Of a DNA stretch of 64,000 bases, positions 46,078 to 58,597 are shown in pieces. The notes under the pieces are model-generated. The model was not told where the DNA came from. It saw nothing but the letters and a program-made list of their open reading frames with translations, and did no database searches. Position 1 is the first letter of the stretch. Every line of letters begins with the position of its first letter. This stretch comes from Rhodamnia argentea (lineage: Eukaryota > Streptophyta > Magnoliopsida > Myrtales > Myrtaceae): assembly GCF_020921035.1 (NCBI RefSeq), contig NC_063154.1, positions 6,944,001 to 7,008,000 on the forward strand, read 5' to 3'. Position numbers and translations under genes: made by a program.

Positions 46078-46190
46078 CGGGAAAATTGTCAAAAAAGTTT
46101 TAAACCTATTGCATTTATGTGAATTCAATCCTAAAATTTTCAATTGTGCCAAGTCAGTTCTAAACGTTTTGCAAAATAGTGAAAGATAAA
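46078..46190. repeat. Family B inverted-repeat element, single arm
   Basis: GGGAAAATTGTCAAAAAAGT followed by TTTAAACCTATTGCAT and GTGCCAAGTCAGTTCTAAAC is the family B left arm. No matching right arm follows before the CT run at 46257-46280, so the copy is truncated. Confidence 0.7.
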
Positions 46191-46744
46191 TGAATATTTT
46201 GAGATTTCCACATTGTCTGAAATCCGAGGCACACCTACATTCACCATCACACTCACTCCTCTCTCTCTCTCTCTCTCTCTTCAACCTCCGTCCGCCCTCT
46301 CTAGTGTGCACGACACGGCCATTCGACGCAGCCTCCTCGATTAATTGTTCGGAGCCATCAAGTGGCGGTGGTTATCCCATTCACGCTCAACAATCTTTGT
46401 CGATGCCGTGCCTCTCTATCTCTCTCGTCGGTTCACACGGTCGACGACTCCACGCTCAGGTCCGTCCCTCTTCTTCCTCTCTTGAAGTTGCCGAGACCAG
46501 ATTCGTTCTTTTTATCGTTATGTTGTGCCAATTAGTCGTGATGGCCTCTAATTATGGCTTAGAAGTTGCTGAAAACCGGGGATTTTTCTAGTTTATTTTT
46601 ATGAAATTATGAATTAATTATTGCGTGTATTTTATATGCCATAAAGGATCCATTTCACATGCAAGCTTACAAGGTTGTTAAGGTTAATATCTACTAATCA
46701 CAAAACAAAAATCCAAACAAAGGTCTTCCATTGATCAGCAAGTG
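46191..46744. other. Intergenic region with a CT run
   Basis: A (CT)n run at 46257-46280 is followed by about 300 bases of moderately G+C-rich sequence with an open frame to 46591. No family match is seen. Confidence 0.3.
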
Positions 46745-47310
46745 TCGAAAAATTCTTGAGCCTATTGCATTGGTGCCAATTCGGTCATAAACCTTTTAAT
46801 TACATCAATTTATTTCTAAACCTTTTGTATTTATGCGAATTGAGACTCTCCAGCCAATTTGGCCGGAAATCGCTGAATCTGACGGCCGACTACGATGTGG
46901 ACATTTTTATATAATTTTTAATATTTTTATTTTAATAATAATTTTTTGGTTTTTTACTTCCTTTTCTTTTCTTTAATTTTTGGTTTTGTTTTTTTTATTG
47001 AGGGCCGCCGAGGGCCACCGGACCTCGCCCGGACCTAGTGAGGGCCGCGACACCCTCGCCTAGGGCTAGTAAGGGTCGCCGACCCTCAATAAAAAAATTA
47101 AAATTAAAAAAAAACCAAAAATTATTAAAAAATGATAATAAAAATTGTCCATGTCATTGCCGGCCGTGCCACGTAGGACGATTAGAGTCCATGTTGGTTG
47201 GACGGACTCAATCGGCACAAATACAAAATGTTTGGGACTAAATTGGCACAATTAAAAGATTTAGGATTGAATTGACACCAATTCAATAGATTAAGGACTT
47301 TCCCTCGGCA
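46745..47310. repeat. Family B inverted-repeat element, full copy with G+C-rich core
   Basis: Left arm GTGTCGAAAAATTCTTGAGCC, then GGTGCCAATTCGGTCATAAACC. Core 46990-47090 with GAGGGCCGCCGAGGGCCACC and GGGTCGCCGACCCTC. Right arm ATTGGCACAATTAAAAGATT through ATAGATTAAGGACTTTCC. The arms include the recurring inner words ATGTGGACATTTTTATATAA and AAATTGTCCATGTC. Non-coding. Confidence 0.8.
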
Positions 47311-50300
47311 TGTGTAGGAACAAAATTACCCGTACTAACAAATTGGTCGGCAAGATCAAAGGAAACCCTAGATAGGGTTTGGTGAATTCAGAGGGTCAAT
47401 ATAAGCTGGTGCTAATTAATCATGTCGCCCATTAAGCTGCTGCTAATTAATCATGTCACCCAACATTCGGACGGAAAGTGTCACAGATACACTTCTTCTG
47501 GGGTTTTCATTGATCTGAGATTCTGAAGTCGCTTTTTGTCTGTTTTGTGGTTTTTTTTTTCTTCTCATAGCTTTTGCAGGGTGAACGTAAAGTGGTTTTT
47601 ATCATGTTAATCATTGATTAAGCCGCTTGATTGAGTTTAATCAAATGAGGACCAGGACCTGCCCATCCCAGGTCAAGCATGGCACTCCTTGGAATGATGC
47701 GTGCATGTGCATCGGAATGCAATGCGTAGCGGCGAAGCGTGAGAGATTGGTCGAAGATGAAAGAGATTAACATAATTTGGCCTTTTATATATGATAATCC
47801 ACAATTCTGTAGGGATAGAGAAAAGTACTAAGTAATTTATTCCCATGCTCATACTCTCTCTCTTAAGAAATCGGGTATGTTCGGCACAACCGAATTATCA
47901 ATATATTTAACAAGATTTTTAATCACCGTCAACCGATTCTCTACCGAACGAATTAAGTAACCCTTCCTTTACTTACCGGATTAAATGAATTTTAGACTTA
48001 GTCGAATAATTTAAGTCGATTCCATTAGAGGTTATATCGGACAAGTTTAACCTCGTTGAGCGTCCGAGTGCATAGTTTTCGGCACTTAACTGGGTTATTA
48101 AAATTAGACCCTTAGATAGTTTGATCAAAGTCGAACCAAAGTATAACTGCAGAAAATCATTTTTTGCAAACTTCTGACGAGCTGTCGTACCCCGAGAAAT
48201 CGAGTTATCCACGAAAAGCTTCTCCTTTGTCGGGTCCATGTATAAAGCAATGTTGCACCATGCTCCTAGAGGGCAAAGAGGTACAATGATAGCAATTTCG
48301 TGATCGATCGTGGCGTATGATTCAATCAACAACAAACACCCTCTTTGTACCGGCATGCTTTCTACACAAGTCTTTGACTTGCGTTTCAAGAAACCAGCCA
48401 GCAAATAGCCTACTTTTCGAGTCACGAATCAAAAGGTGGGGGCACTAAAAGGGCAGGCATTCTCTAGACAAAAAAGTTAGGAGGAGGGCTCTCTGCACTT
48501 TCGGCTTTGGGACAAATCAATATTCAGCATCATGCGTCGCTTTTTTGGTACTTGCTAGTATAATATATACACACACACACACCCTTGGAAAGTTTTTCAA
48601 TGACCTTCACTTTTCTTATCTTTATTTTTGTCAGACAAAACTTTTTCTTCATCTATGCTTATTTAAATTCCTCTTTAGCTAACCCTAAAACTACTTCGAC
48701 CAAAAAGAAAAAAAGACCCTAAAACTACCATTTGAATTCAATATCTTGTTATATATAAATGGATGAGATTGTAAAAATGGGATGATGTTCTCTTGAGAAC
48801 TTCTAACGATTTTAATTTTCCTTCCAAACTCGCATCTCGATGGATTCTTTCTTTCCGAATGAACTCGAATCAATGGAAAAACACAAAACATTAGATAGTA
48901 AATGGATAACGAGGGTGCTCGAGAATTTCTTAATTACAGGTTTACTTTCCACAAGATACACATTTTTTCGTTTTTTGCTCTTACTTTTGATCTAACATTA
49001 CGTTTGAGTTAATATTATTTTAGTGCTTAATAAACTGCAGCACAGATATAAATTTAATCAGATAAGTGTGCATAATCTATGATTAATATAAGTGAATTTG
49101 AAATGTTGAACTTCAATTTTAAGATTAGCATAAAAATTACTAATCTCAATATTCATGAGATAGCATTCCACTATACATCACACACCTAGATCGATCTTTA
49201 CATATCTCGCGATGTTTCATTATTCCGTTGTTTGATGCGTTTCATGTCTATCTAAACAAATTTCGATACAAAAGTTATACATGGATGAGTAAATCCTGAC
49301 AGATCTTCTGCATCTACTTCGATTAGAGTTTTTCGTTATCATATATTCGAAAAGGAAAGGGAAAAAGGAAATGAAGTTGGTGGGAGTGTGTTATTAAGGA
49401 ATATGAGGGAGTGCACTGTCCCACTTTGGGGATACACTCCATGGAAACTTGGGCATATTCTTTTGACTCTACATGAGCCCAAACTCAGACAAGGGAATAA
49501 AAATCCCCCTCTTTATGATTGAGACTGCTCCTACTTATGAACCATCTTTCCCTCTCAGGAGTCAGTGCATCATTCCTGCTGTGTCCTCATCTGTCTGGTT
49601 AGGCCCTTCATTCTTTTTTTTTTGTTGTTGAGCAAGATTGCATAATTTTAACCCACCATTTAATTTTTATTTGTGGCATGATGAATAATCGAAAAATGTC
49701 GATGAGATATAGATATATTTTTAACCAAATGTATTTTGAGTAGTCTCTTTCGGAAGGAAGGGTACCAACACTTGTTCTTTAGCGAGGAGTTTCTCAGTGA
49801 AAAAGGCTGTGATTTCGTTCGGGTCCCAGCGGGAGATCTCCTTTTGATTCGGGAGGAATTGTGACCGTCCACGTTGTTGACTTCTTACCTAATGTTGATG
49901 CACAATCAAAGGGTCTTCTTCATTTTCGACCAGAAAAGAATGGTCTTCTTCATCTTCCTTCCTTTCTTTGGCAGGAGATGGAGCAGCACGTCAATTTTCA
50001 GCATCTGTCCAAGCCCGCCGAATCTACAAATCACGTAGAAAGGTTTAACTTTGCTTCTTCGAGGGCTAAAAGAGGCACATTGTTAGGGCCCTTTTAGCAA
50101 CAAGATTCCCCCTATACTTTAGGTCTTGCTCCCTCGTCATTTAGCTTTCTTTTATCAGGACAAAGGTAAGAGAAAATCGGGTCAACTGTCCTCCCACACT
50201 CAAAATTTCATGCCAACAGACTCCAATGTGGGAGTGTTTGTACTTCTAAGGAACCTATATCTGGAATTTTTGACAATGAGGGTCACTACCAGAAAAGGGT

Positions 50301-51109
50301 TTCAAAGACATGTCGTCCCAGGACTGCAAAACTTGTTGGTCACTAACGAGGAATTGCACTCTCTGGTTGGGATGGATTGAGTTCTTGTTTCTTGGTATTT
50401 GCTAGGTTCAGCTTCTTCTAGCTCTTGGACCAACCTGAAAAAGAACTTTGTCTGGCAAATGTTTTGAAGCTTTTCTGGTGTATAGCTCAGAACGTCTTGC
50501 GCCCACTGCTTTCGACTCTCCAAGTTATCATTCTTCATGTCCACTTTCCGCATGTCCTCAAGTTTAAAACAGTAGCTGATTCTTTTTCGCATATATGTTT
50601 ATGTACGTATGTAGTACGTCTATATCCACACGATGAACCGGGGTGTAGCTGGGGCTTGTGCCCAAATTATAATTGCATGCAAATTTAGATTTATCGATAT
50701 TTATTTTTTGTGTAGTGCAACACATCTGTATAATGTGCTATTGGCTTGTGAGCTTGTCCACAAATTTAAAGTAACAACGCACGCATGTCATGGAGACGAT
50801 CATCAAAAAGCCATATGGGATGGAGTCTGTTCGGTTAACTTGCTATTAACTGGTCAAAGCATGCGATAAAAAATTAGACTATAGTGATTGAAGCGAAAAA
50901 AAGATCCAAGGTAGGGTAAACGAACAAAAACAAAACGTGTTAGTTAGTTCCATATGCCCAAGAGATGAACATTACAATTCCCTATCCAGGTGACAATCCC
51001 TCGAGCATGCACCTATTAACAGCATAAAATGTTCCATACAGTTACCATTAAACGGTAGATATATCTCTGATTTTGCATGCCCATGCCGTCTCTATTGTTA
51101 ATGTTCAAA
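47311..51109. other. 3.8-kb gene-free intergenic region
   Basis: A 31-base unit (TAAGCTGSTGCTAATTAATC...) is tandemly duplicated at 47402-47462. On the minus strand an open frame of 150 codons (47973-48425) contains SMPVQRGCLLLIESYATIDH and GTTARQKFAKNDFLQLYFGS. It begins with GTG, not ATG, and matches no family I know. A short ACAC run lies at 48571-48582. The rest is A+T-rich without coding signal. Confidence 0.4.
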
Positions 51110-51114
51110 TATAT

Positions 51115-51720
51115 CTAGAATTTGAACACAATAAGAAACTTTCTAATTCAAGTAAGTTTCATAGTTTGATTAGCAAGAAAGTTTCTTGAATGACTTGAAT
51201 GTAATTGTAATCTTCGATGTATTATTTGATCCGTAGTGAAATTTTATGCTGCTCTCCCCGCGGATGTATATTAATCGAACCACATAATCTGGTGTCCGAT
51301 TTCGTTTCTTGTTTTGTTTACTTTGTTATTCGATCGCTTACTTTAAGCAACGGTTGATATTAGAGCTAGGCTTGGCTGAGTTGAAGCGGATTAATGAGGA
51401 CGGAAGAAGGGAAAGTGAAAATCTATAGAATTGATGGGAATGATTTTAGTTTATCAAAGATACAAATTGACAATTATCTTTATCGGTGAAATCTGCATTT
51501 ACCCTTGTCTGGGAAGAAACTAAATTCGATGAAGCAAACTAATTAGGAATTGTTGGATAGAGATGCGTTAGAAGTTCCTCGGTTGATGTCTCATAACATC
51601 GTGTTTGTTGTCGGTAAAATAAAAAAAAGGATCCTTGTAGGTTTAGTGAAGACCCTATTGGACGTGTACGAGAAGTCTTCTACGAATTTGATGTGACGTT
51701 CGTTCAACTTAAAGTTGTGT
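51115..51720 (+). mobile_element. Ty1-copia retrotransposon fossil (LTR end, primer site, start of gag)
   Basis: From left to right this shows an LTR-like 3' end (about 51115-51340), a primer-binding-site-like stretch resembling the complement of initiator tRNA-Met (near 51356), and a segment related to the beginning of copia-type gag. The remainder of the element (protease, integrase, reverse transcriptase, second LTR) is absent. It is a truncated, clearly broken and probably old copy. Confidence 0.6.
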
Positions 51721-52288
51721 GAAGGTGTATCACATTCTGATCATATCAACGTATTCAATGTGATCATTATTAAATTGAGATCAAGTGAGATTGATTTTGA
51801 ATATGAGATATGTGATTCGATTCTATAATTTGCACTGCATAATAGTTGGAACTAAAGTTACTGTTGTTAGTAATTTCTTTGGGTCAAGAAGTTTGACGTT
51901 TGATGAGGTTCGTGATTTAATTCCAAGTGAGGAAATCCATATGAGAGAGTTCTGGGTGTGGGACCATAACATGTAAGATCTAGTTTCATATGAGTGCAAG
52001 GGTGATCTTCTCAATATACACTTCCCTGCTCCCTCTTTTTACAGAAACAAAAGAGAAGAAAAAGAAAGACAAAGTTGTGCCCATTCATTCCTACTGGACC
52101 ACAAGATTCGATCCCCACTGCGTTTCAATAAATACAAAAGTAGTAGCCGCACAGCCACTGGGCTGCTGAACCTGAGCTATTACATTTCAATTATTCCTCT
52201 CTGATTCTTCCCTGCTCGCACAGTGGACCACGACCCTTTCATTCCTATTTACTAACATTGTTTGTTCATTGCACTGATGATTCCTGCT

Positions 52289-52319
<31 letters not shown>

Positions 52320-52754
52320 CGAAGTTGGGTTATACTGTTGTGCTGTCATGTGTTTGTATGTGACAACCTTAAATAAGCACGATGAAAATAGTACATAATC
52401 TCGACTTAATGCTCCCACGAGTCTCAACAGTCATGTTGATAGCTACACATGACTGTTAAGAAAGTGAGCGCTGGAAACTTGCAGCTGCCACTAACCCGAC
52501 TTGAGATGAGTTATCACGTCGATGACACAGTGTTCAGGGATAGAGATCACACTTTTGGAGGGGATAACTTCTGGTGTAATTAAGACCTTGAGTTTCTCGA
52601 ATAAAATACATGTGTAAGTAACCATAACAAATAAATAGACCGCGTATGGAAATAACTAATAATACAGGTAGTCGTGGAAATGATAGCACCACCACCGACA
52701 ATAATAACATGAGAGTAACAACCGGGAAAATGTTCATAAAAAATACTGTGATTC
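51721..52754. other. Intergenic DNA, no gene
   Basis: A+T-rich. A (GA)n run is listed separately. No coding frame with family resemblance. Confidence 0.35.
52289..52317. repeat. (GA)n microsatellite
   Basis: About 14 pure GA units. Confidence 0.95.
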
Positions 52755-53100
52755 AAATCAGGATAATTGTCCAAAAAATCCTGAAACTATTGTATGACGG
52801 TCAATTTAGTCCTAAATCATTTAATCATGCCAATATAGTCTCAAAATGTTAGACACTTTGCCAATTTAGTCATTTCGATCAATTTTGGTTGAAAATCGCT
52901 GATGTGGCCTTAGGCTAGCCTTCGTCTAGCATCGACATAACCAATATTTACATTTTCTTAAAAAGTTTCTGAATTTTTATATTTTTTTTTCTTGTTCCTT
53001 CTTGTTGCTTTTCTTTTCCTTTTGCTTGTGGTCGGTACTCGTTCACCAGCCATGGCCGGTGATCGGTCACGGGAAAGGGTTGCCCTACCAGCCTAGGCGC
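52755..53100. repeat. Family B element, left arm plus core
   Basis: GGATAATTGTCCAAAAAATC begins the left arm. GGTCAATTTAGTCCTAAATC and ATTTTGGTTGAAAATCGC follow. A T-rich spacer and the core remnant GTGGTCGGTACTCGTTCACC/GGCCGGTGATCGG lie at about 53029-53100. The right arm is not recognisable, so the copy is truncated. Confidence 0.7.
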
Positions 53101-54779
53101 AGGTCGCTCTTTTCATAAAGGGTATTATGATTCAAATCTAAGGCATGTGCCATATGATACCGGGACGAATCCTTTCCGAAGAAGAAACACCGTATCCGTA
53201 ATAAATTTACTCCATAATTAGTACATTCCTTAAATGAAAAGGTTCGCCGATACCACAAATATTTCAAATTCTTATTTGTAGATTTCAAGTTATCTTCTTA
53301 ATATATTTCTAGGCATGGTTTGATCTAGATAAGCAATTTTGAGAATATTGTTACCTATTTGAACTTGGTATTTTAGGTAAATTATCCTTTTTTCATCAGC
53401 TTACATATCATTGGTATATTTCATTGTAGAGCACGCTTGAGTTATTGAACAAAGTTTTCCCTTGGGAGTTCGCCCTTGTTATCTTTCTCTTTGTTTTTCT
53501 CTCTGCCCCTGTTGGTGGATTCCAAGGTTCGCGAGTGATCAAGAAAGTGTTTGTACCCTTGGAGTGGGGTACCAAGGTGGTGATTCTTCTTGGAGATCTA
53601 GATTATCTAGTCTCTTCTTTTCTATCCTCCGGATTAGGGTTTCTAACCTCGCCAGGACAGAATCTCCTTTTTCATTCGTTTGCTGTTCCATGCGTCCCCG
53701 CAAACCTTTACTTTTAGGTCAACTTATGATTTAGCCACGCTTTGCTTTGTGTTCTAAAAAGACATTCATAAATCTAAGAAAGTACAAGAAATCTGACTAA
53801 CGTTGCACTTTACTGTTAAAGAAGGAAAAAGTCTGCACATGCATTGCTGCATGTTAGGGTCCGCTCTTGCTTGATTAATCATTGGAGGGAGAAAGTGCGT
53901 AGGGAATATGAACTAGTTAATTTTCGTAGAGTGTATTTGTCATTTCAAACACACTGAATATAACTATCGGAGCATACAGGTTCGTTTATTCTTGAGAGTG
54001 GCTTCAAGTGAAGGAGTGCGCGTGCTGTTTCAAATTTAAACCCAATGCGAGGAATAGACGGGCACATGTGAGTTTCACTTTTCGTGGAACCAACCCGAGA
54101 TTAATGTTTTCGGTCTAACCAAGACCTGTCTTGCCCGGTAAGAAGTTTCCGTAGGCATGGATGTGCTCTGTTAGTAAAACTTCCCTCAAAGCTTCCTCTT
54201 CCTGATAAACTTGAGCTTGTTAGTCCGAATCGAATAACTCGGATACCTCATATGTTAGATAATATCATATATGTTGTGCCGATCTATTTAGTAATTGCTA
54301 AACATATGTGTTGGATTATGTCTCGAGTTTTGAGCCGTGTACAAAAACTGAACTCGTGTACAGGATTTTTTTGATAATCCAGTGCATCCTTGATCCAAAT
54401 CATGGATTTACTTTGCGGTGGTTTCTTTGGATAATTGCAGATTTTTTTATTCGTTTGAAACATATCACAAGATTCGGTCAACAAGATGGTTTTCTTGTTC
54501 ATCCAAGTTGACCGGTTGAGTGGGCGCCTTCAGTACTGTTCGTGTGGGGCCAGGCGAAGTCAAGAAAAGGAATAAAATCCAGTCTGACCGCATAATGGAC
54601 TTCATAGATATTGTGCCGCACAACGGCACAAGAGATAATTGCTGATTTTTTTTTGAACGGCACGAACACAGACGCACAAAGACAAAGGACGTCTTGAGGA
54701 GCCGCTCAAGAAAGAAGAACGTACGAGACAGAAGATCGCAAGAGACGTTCTTGGCTTAGCCGTACGTAGAGCAAACAAG
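53101..54779. other. Intergenic DNA without a recognisable gene
   Basis: A stretch at 53440-53720 is somewhat G+C-richer and open in two frames, but no family is recognised. It could be part of an old retroelement. The rest is A+T-rich. Confidence 0.3.
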
Positions 54780-55085
54780 ACAAGTATCGAATTTTCTCTC
54801 TGTGAATTTTTTTTAATGAGTTTTATATGAGAGATTATGAGACAATACTTGTGTATTTGTTTTGGACTTAATTTAGCCGTGGGAAACGCTCGAGTACATG
54901 AGCGGTTGTAACTCTGATTCTCCGATTATAGTAGATTATATTGTTGGCTCTCCATACCGATATTCGGACCAAATCACGTAAATATCTGGTGTCCTTTATC
55001 GTTCCTCGTAATTTCTCTGGTGATTTTATATTGACTTATTTGCAAGATTCGTTGTAGTTTTCGCGTTATTATTTCAACAATATGT
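54780..55085 (+). mobile_element. Possible LTR fragment (copia-like)
   Basis: A T-rich stretch passes through GGTTGTAACTCTGATTCTCC and ends in a CGTTATTATTTCAACAATATG-like region. It resembles the R-U5 end of plant copia LTRs in general layout. There are no internal coding parts and no second LTR nearby. If correct it is a broken remnant. Confidence 0.25.
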
Positions 55086-58000
55086 ATTGTAATCTAGGCC
55101 CCTTGTAGCGGGACCAAAAAAGGACCTATAGATGTTGATCGTGACATGTAGCATTATATTTCAGATTGTGAGGGACAGATGGTTTGTGCAGTGATGGGCA
55201 CTTCCTATTGGACTTGATTCCCAATGCCTTCGTGGGCTTATCTTGTTCCAAAAAATATTGCAAACATGCCATAAATAATGCATTACTATACCATGCCCTA
55301 CCAGTGTAACTCTAAATAGAGTTTTGTTAGTATAACGGTCTTTGAATGACTGCGAGACTAAAAATATATCGTCGACCACAAATACTTGAAAGATTTTTTT
55401 TTTTTTTTCGAAATTGAAGGAGTTAACCCCACAATAATTTCTAATTATCTGCTATTTTTTTTTTGTGATAAAAAACAGGCTTGTAATATCAAGTTGATTT
55501 CAATAAAAAAAAATCTCACAGTTGATTAAAGTTAGTCGCATAATAATTTCTCCCCTAGATATACTTAGTTTTCCTGTTTCTCCCTCTTTCAATAGGTAAA
55601 TTAATTAAAGATTTTGTGAACTTTTCACGGAGGATACCAAAATGGAACAATTTTTACCAAATCAAAATTCAATCAAGATCTGCAAATCCGAACAGTAATT
55701 ACTGCAAAAGGATTTGGCCAAAAAGGAAAAAAAAAAAAAAAACGTAAAAAGGAGTTTTGATCGTTGAAGGTGAGTTGAGCTTCATGAATTCGTGAATCTT
55801 GAAGGTCATCCTTATGCTCAAGTTCACAAAGCAATGACGTTTGGTCGTGTCCATCTAGTGCTGAAGCGCCATTATTACTTCTGTAACTCTCAAGAAAAGC
55901 GATAAATTCACAAAATTTCTTCTCATACTTTTTTTTTCCCTTTTGCCAATACTTTTCGAAGTTCGAATCAACAAAGCTCAATTGCATAGCCTTCTTCAAC
56001 AATCACCATGATATGCCAGTTGCTTAATTCTGTGCACCTTCTTCTTTTCCTTTGTCTTATCCAAATCCGTGCCCAACTTTCACGAGCAATTTCAGGGTTA
56101 TTTCCTCCAAATCCGCTGGTGCAGTTGTTCTTTTTGGCCAAAGATTTGTTGGTTTGGTCAGAGGAGAAATTATTATGTAGATCTGCAGGGTCTCCCTTCA
56201 CGAGCGTAGTTTCGAAGTGTTAAACAAATCTGTGTAGCCGTAATCACTCCGAAAGAGCACGTATGACACGTCCATGCGATAACGTGAATGAGAAAGGGAA
56301 ATGATAGATTTCTGGACTCGAAGATTTATCCATTTCATAGCGTAGAAACATCATAGTAAAGTGATCCTTCCAACTCAATCCGAAGTCTTAAATCCATAAG
56401 AAATGGGAGCTCGATCCGATATTCATGTGTTTCAACAGGTGCGGTCGGGAGCTTGTGGCTTTAACCTACGCTATGCTAACATGAATTGTGCAAGCCTTTT
56501 TCCTACTAATGTAGCAATTCGTTTCCAAGCAGTATGGAATCAGATAAGTCGAGCAGAATGGACATATGACCTTGGGAAAGGTTATGTATGTATATATTAG
56601 TACAAAAATAGTAACAAAAAAGAATGCAAACATCGCTTTAATGCGTGGATATATCACAAGAACATGGACAATGCGTACGACATCCTATATCGTCTCTACG
56701 ACATACGATGAGAACAATCCTCAAACGAAGCGATCGTACCACGTGGCTCACATATCCACATCATCTTCTACAGTCTTATTTGTTTTAAATGCGTACGTCA
56801 TGACAGCGTGGGATTGATGTCATGATAAGCCCCACAAACTAGGGCTTCGCTTCTCGTGCGTATGTTGTTGAGATAGTGGAAGGTGCTGTTATCATCAAAC
56901 CTTTGAAACTTTGGAGGGATCTAAATTAGTAGATTATAGAATTGGATCAAAAAGGGTGAACATAAAAAAAAAAAAAAGAGATAAAAAGCATGGGGACCAA
57001 ATCGAAAAGTACCCATGCGTGCTTCCGGAAAAAAAAAAAAAAACAGAAGAAGATGTTGAATAAATTGAAAATAATGGAAAACGAAAAGAGGGTCGTCTTC
57101 TTCTCTCAGCATCTGGGACGTGCCCTAGCAAAATAGTAGCATGGCAGAGGGAGAGACACGAAAGAAGAGCACTGACCTAATAAGTCCGTACTGTTCTCAT
57201 TTCAGCTGAGTTGAAGCTCCAAAAGCAAAAAATGGCGCACATTGGAAATTAATAATAAAAAAATTCAAGGAGGTCCGGATTTGTACTGTGGACGATACAA
57301 TATATGCATTGATTCTAGTATGTGAAAGCTTATTTTTGTCAATATAATTTAATGCGCGACCGGTGCATTCTCAACATGGGATTTGTTTAGATTATTCCAC
57401 GTCAATTATGGAAGGGGTTGGTAGTCGGTTTATTAGTGCGACGGAAAGGCTCATTGTTTGAGCTAGCAGCAACAACCCGTTTCTGTATCTCTTTCAAAAA
57501 TTAGCTCAAAAGATGATACTACCACCGGCCTTTTCCACGACCGATTGAGGTTGGATTTGCTTGATCTAGCATAAGAACTTGTAATTTTGCAAGGAGGAGA
57601 GGAAAAAAAAAAAAGGGATAAAAAATGCTCGATCCTATAATATTTCACACTTTGTCGGGCATTTAGGATATGTGTTTTTTTTTTTTTTAAAGACAAGAAA
57701 GAAAGTTACTTTTCAATCCTTCTGTCGAAATAAGATAAAAGGAATTTATGAAAAGGGTCTAAATGGCTTTAATGACCTTGATTATTTTAGAGATTTAAAA
57801 GGTGAATGTCTTATCTTGGACGTAACGTAGGTTGAATCATCTAGCGTGAAATGTCTTGCGACATGAACACGCACAATCTCTGTCCGAACCCCTTATCATG
57901 CTGTTAAAAGGTTAAACGAAAAGCGAGTAGGTTTGATGATTTCCTGTTATTGCTTTTGTTAGCCAACCCTGATTATGACTGTGTAATCACTCAGACGTTG

Positions 58001-58597
58001 TTGGTCAAGAGAGCTTCGAGGCGATGATCACCCCTTTTCATGGCTTCTTTTTCCCTTTTCCTTCTGATTATTATTATTATTATTTTTATTTTTATTTTTA
58101 TTTTTTTTTGCTTTTTGCTTTTTGCCCCTTGTTCTTTTTGTTTTGGGCCCAAAAAAATCACGACGGATAATTGTTTCTTCACCTCTTTAAGCCAGACCAG
58201 ATTGCAGGAAACAAAATAGGCGGAGTGTGTAATATCTCGTGACAAGAAACATCCTTATTTTCCATTGTGCTTTGGCCTTCTCGTGCTTTCTTAACTAAAT
58301 AAGGGCAAACAACTATGTGATTTCCAAAGCTTTAAACTTTCTTTTGCCCAGTGTAATGGAAGGAAACTTGCAAATAGACCGTGAAGAAGTGGGAAGAGTA
58401 GGGATGCACTTTGTGATGTGTAATATAAGGAAAATATTGCATTATCCTCAATCCGTTGTTGTTGTTTTTTTTTTTTTTTGGATTAACAAAGTTTGTAATT
58501 GAAATTTTCCTTGTAATGTCTGCTAGGTAAATGTCTTAAGGGTACTCATCTTAGGGTTTTCACTTTATTTTCCTATTTTGGCCATAATGAATTATCC
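55086..58597. other. 3.5-kb gene-free intergenic region
   Basis: Homopolymer A or T runs are frequent (55396-55408, 55725-55742, 56966-56978, 57030-57043, 57676-57689, 58457-58471), and an (ATT)n/(ATTTTT)n stretch lies at 58066-58110. On the minus strand at 55673-56201 two frames are open and moderately protein-like (NFEKYWQKGKKKYEKKFCEF), but they are out of register with each other and match nothing I know. Confidence 0.4.

Noticed and set aside
55673-56201. Two minus-strand frames that might form a gene
   Set aside because: They are in different registers, without splice sites to link them or a recognisable family.
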